A DNA stretch of 64,000 bases from Pseudoscleropodium purum (taxonomy: Eukaryota > Streptophyta > Bryopsida > Hypnales > Brachytheciaceae): NCBI GenBank assembly GCA_963969395.1, contig OZ017796.1, positions 30,122,243 to 30,186,242 on the forward strand. Reading direction: 5' to 3'. Below, in pieces: positions 60,326-64,000 of this stretch. The stretch's first letter is position 1; the number at the start of each line of letters is the position of its first letter. The notes beneath the pieces were generated by a model, which did not search any database, was not told the DNA's origin, and saw only the letters and a list, made by a program, of their open reading frames with translations. The position numbers and the translations under genes were made by a program.

Positions 60326-63300
60326 ATGAAAGAGTCTATCATAGGTCATTCCCTAGGTCTATGTGATGAATCTTTTTTTGTAATGGGTTGACTTACCTTA
60401 AAGACACGACACATGTTGGAATTCATTTGATGGACAAAGTTTGATTTTGGTTACTAGTTAAGGAAGTAGTCAATTCAACATTTGACCTTTGGGACCTTGG
60501 ATATGCCATCAAACAAGGTAAGATGCCATTTGGATACCAAAAAGCAACATTAGATGCTATCTTTATGCCAATACTCTTTGTAGGATGCCATAAGGTACAT
60601 CAAATGCCATCAAAAGACACTATATTTAATTGGTAGGCCATATGTAGGGATGTATCCAACATGCAATCATAAATTCACACACTCCATCAAAACTTTGACT
60701 GAAAGCAATGATGGTCAACTATCTCAACCTACTTAATTCACCAAAGACATCCTACTATTATGGGATTAATAACATTATATTCATTATTTTTTAAAGTCTA
60801 GGGTCATACACCCAAAAGTAACCCATTAGTTGAAATAGATATACACTTGTTGATATATAAACATTTTAATAATCATTTCATTATAAATAACTACTTATAT
60901 CCCATAAATGCATATATTACAATTTTTATTATTATTTAATGATGCATCATAATATTTTTGCAAAGCACAATATTTTTTTTAAAATAAGATTTTTTGAGGT
61001 ACTTTGATTCAATGAGCATTAAGTACTAAGAAATTTAAAAATAAATAAATGTGAAATGGTTTAGCAATATTTTCATATTATTTTAGTGCAAAAAAGATAA
61101 ATTATACATATGTTCCACTATCCCACATATTTTTCAATGGTTTTGGAAGTTCATAGTTGTTTAGAGGATAAGGAGTGTTGCCAAGAATTATTTAGAAAAC
61201 ATCTACCAATAAATAATTTAAGATCAATATTATGGTATAAAAAAACAAAAATTATAATAATGCTAAACATTTTTTTGGAAAAACAACATGATTTGGCTTT
61301 AAAATACTTCATTGTTCTTGGAAGCTATATTTTTACTGATGCTAAGTTATAGATTTTTTTTTATGATCATCTTTTGAGATTAAAGCCAATCACATGTTTG
61401 TCTTTAGTTTTCCCATTCCTATGATGTCACATAGATCCAATTTTTCTTCATGACCATGTTTTCTGGTATTGCTTGTTGATTTAGTTGTAGGTCTTGAAAA
61501 TTCTCTTTTTGCCATGCACCTCAACTTCATAAAATAAACCTTGCACGTGTATAAATGCATTAAAAAATGCATAAACAACTCCAATGCAAGAATAAACAAA
61601 CACTTCCCTTTTCATATATGCTTGTCGTTATTATATTGTTGTCACAACTATGAAGATCCAACATACAATTTTCTTTTTTTGATTGCTTTTCTAATTTCAT
61701 ATAATTTATAATGAAAAAAATATCTTGAAATTGCACCATTTTAGCTTTGTAGATTCAAATTATATTAAACTTTAACCCCTCGAGGCCTAACAACTTTCTG
61801 ACAATGGAGTTTTCAATGACTACAAAAAAATGGGATAAAATGCAACTGCAAAAGAATGATTGGCTAAGAAATACAACTACAGTGTAACTTCTGTGCCCTA
61901 ATTGCACCAACACCAGAGGATTTCCATCACCACAATCGACTGGCAATGACGTTTGCAACTAGGGGATGACGTTGAGGCGGTAGTGAAGCTTCAATTGTGA
62001 TTTTACATATGTAGCATCAATGTCCTGTTGATGTGGAGTCAGCTTCTATTGTTCTAGACAGTACAGTCATTGTCTAGTCAATTTTGCAACTTCTTTGTGA
62101 CTTGTGCTAACTCAAAAATGACTGGTAAATGACTAGTAGTTGGTTTTCATGGTAGGCCGGGAAGTAATTCTTTTTGGACGGATAAAGAAAAAGAAATTTG
62201 CCATAGTGTTAGTCATTGTTGTTTTGGTACCTTCTGAATGACTACAAAATTACTATTGCATCACTCAGACATGACTTTCTCTTGACTTGACTGTAATGTG
62301 CCACCTGGAATTGGTTTAGCTATAATTTTTAGGATTCTTGAAGGTAGAACCTTCTCCATTTTTTCTTCTAGCTTTTTTAGGGTAGATTGGATGACAAAAG
62401 TGCATTAAGAAAGGATGAACTGAACATGACCTACTTGAATAATTCTTTGCAAGAAGCATTTGCAAACTTGGCTAAATTATGGGGCATTCTAACTTTACAG
62501 GGATTCATCATATACAGTGTACAGAGTGTGGGATTTTTCCCTTTCCTCACATTCAAAAAGGACGATGCTCTCAAAGTTCCTACCCCTTTTGCATCTAAAA
62601 CAATGCTCCATCCTTGGTCCTAAAATTCCTAATTTCTTCAAGCTCTTTCAAATATGTTTGCAATTGCTTCCAATAATTTCAACATTCTTCTTAATCACAT
62701 TACAAGAAAGCATTGCACATGACTAAACTTCCAATGTAAAGGGCTTCACAATGGCTGACAGCCTCCAATAGTCCAATCACACTATGCTTGCACTTCTATT
62801 TATATGAACAACGTCTATTGTGGTCAAAAGTATTAGCTTAGTTCCACGTTTACTAAACCTCATTTGGATTGACTTCGGTGGTTCTTCAAATGGAAAAAAG
62901 TGACTCTTGAATGACATTGATGCCACTAAAGAATGACTAACATGCATTGTATATAGTTACAAACAAGTCATTTCTTGGTGATGGAAAAGTTGACTTATTC
63001 TATTGACCAATGAACGCAAGGAATGTTGCAACTGTGTTTCCAAACATCTTCATGGCAATTTATTCCAGTACTAAACACATGAGTGGATTACAAATATTTC
63101 TATAACGAATAATACTAACTTCTATAAATTGACAGAGGATTAGGATTCTTCTATATGTTAAGAAAATCTCAAAAAAAAAAAAATTCCAATCTTTTTCTCA
63201 AATTTGTCCACAACTGTTGATTTGAGACTCAAAATTTGAAATGAATTTTTGAAGATGATAGTAAGATTGATTTCCCAAATTTTTTTAGTTCAAAGTTTGT

Positions 63301-63479
63301 TGAAAAAAATCAATTAACTATGCCTAAATGAAGTTTGAAATATTACTTGTAACTCATTTCTTGCATTTTTCATATCCCACATCATTTGTCTTACCTACTA
63401 CCCCCCACTTGTATAAAAGGTTTATTATTTCTCCTCTTCATACTCACAAAAAGTGACTTTAGAAGCCATGCAATATTTT
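60326..63479. other. Intergenic AT-rich DNA, no gene seen
   Basis: There is no coding region or RNA gene that I can support. Words such as AATGACTGGTAAATGACTAG at 62117 and 62890-62940 resemble the tandem array at 63588-63870. Confidence 0.45.
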
Positions 63480-63587
63480 GTAAAAAATGATGTATTGTAT
63501 ATACTATATTGTACATGATGTATTGTATATGGTGTAATGTATATAATGTATTCTATATAATGTATTGTGTATGATGTATAGCTATAA
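63480..63587. repeat. Low-complexity ATGTATTGTATA-type tandem sequence
   Basis: Irregular repeats of TGTATTGTATATNNTGTA words over about 100 bases. Confidence 0.7.
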
Positions 63588-63870
63588 CTTGAAAATGACT
63601 TAAGAATGATTGTTGATGTGAATGTCCACATCGAATTTTTCAAGGTTCTTTCATAGCTTCAAAATGGCAAGAGAATGATTTAAGAATAATTGTTGATGTG
63701 AATGTCCATGTTGGATTTTTCATGGGTCTATCATAACTTCAAAATGATAAGAGAAAGACTAAATAATGACTGCTAACATGGATGTCCATGTCGAATTTTG
63801 AATGGGTCTGTTCTAACTACAAAATGACTATTGAATAATTGCTCACGTGGATATCCGAGTCATGACAAAG
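63588..63870. repeat. Tandem array, ~80-bp unit, about 3.5 copies
   Basis: TAAGAATGATTGTTGATGTG at 63601 recurs as TAAGAATAATTGTTGATGTG at 63681, as TAAATAATGACTGCTAACAT at 63760, and as a last partial unit near 63833. Each unit continues GAATGTCCA, TCGAATTTT and CATAACTTCAAAATGA. It may continue past the right edge. Confidence 0.75.
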
Positions 63871-64000
63871 AAAAAAAATTGCTTGATAGATTTCTAGATT
63901 AGTCTTAAGTTTCTTTAACTTCTTTTCCTTATACACTCACATAGAGTCCTTTTCATTCAAACACTCATCCTATCTAGCAATGGATGGTGATAATAAAATC

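Noticed and set aside
1..64000. CRISPR arrays, rRNA, tRNA genes and bacterial-type operons
   Set aside because: None seen: no regularly spaced short repeats with unique spacers, no recognisable tRNA A/B boxes or rRNA blocks; the gene structure is eukaryotic.

Overview
The window is nuclear DNA of a land plant. The evidence is genes with short spliceosomal introns, a plastid/mitochondrial EngB-type GTPase, a LAZ1 (DUF300) protein, a plant oligopeptide transporter and an F-box protein. These sit as small GC-richer islands in very AT-rich, transposon-laden DNA. Gene style and transposon types (a chromodomain Ty3/gypsy element, a hAT with a DUF4371-like transposase) would fit a bryophyte or another early-diverging plant lineage, but the sequence does not fix the species.

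Layout. (1) 519-1080 (-): first exon of an EngB/YihA GTPase gene that runs off the left edge. (2) 1.3-14 kb: gene-poor, AT-rich DNA with several dispersed repeat families, a 390-bp MITE-like element (10037-10426) and a TIR repeat (11016-12051) with a second partial copy directly behind it. (3) 14273-22896: a decayed hAT-type transposase gene on the minus strand, split by a decayed chromovirus (LTRs 14785-15217 and 20241-20662, gag-PR-RT-RH-IN-chromodomain remnants between). Removing the retroelement and one target duplication rejoins the transposase reading frame. (4) 25.9-30.5 kb (+): a complete eight-exon LAZ1-like gene (490 aa) with a long GC-rich leader. (5) 32585-34526 (+): a three-exon F-box gene (413 aa) whose first intron appears to be GC-AG. 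(6) 39744-45067 (-): a complete seven-exon oligopeptide transporter gene (779 aa) whose N-terminal exon lies 1.15 kb upstream of the obvious part. A CT-rich stretch near 46.5 kb may be its transcription start. (7) 46.7-64 kb: gene-free AT-rich DNA with further repeat copies, a 575-bp-arm inverted repeat (54295-55476), simple repeats and an 80-bp tandem array at the right end.

The four real genes are unrelated housekeeping, signalling or transport genes, each with its own promoter; nothing suggests an operon-like or biosynthetic cluster. The more unusual content is in the repeats: the nested insertion, the long hairpin locus, and TIR families that recur across the window. All coordinates and splice sites were read by eye; no alignment or database search was run.
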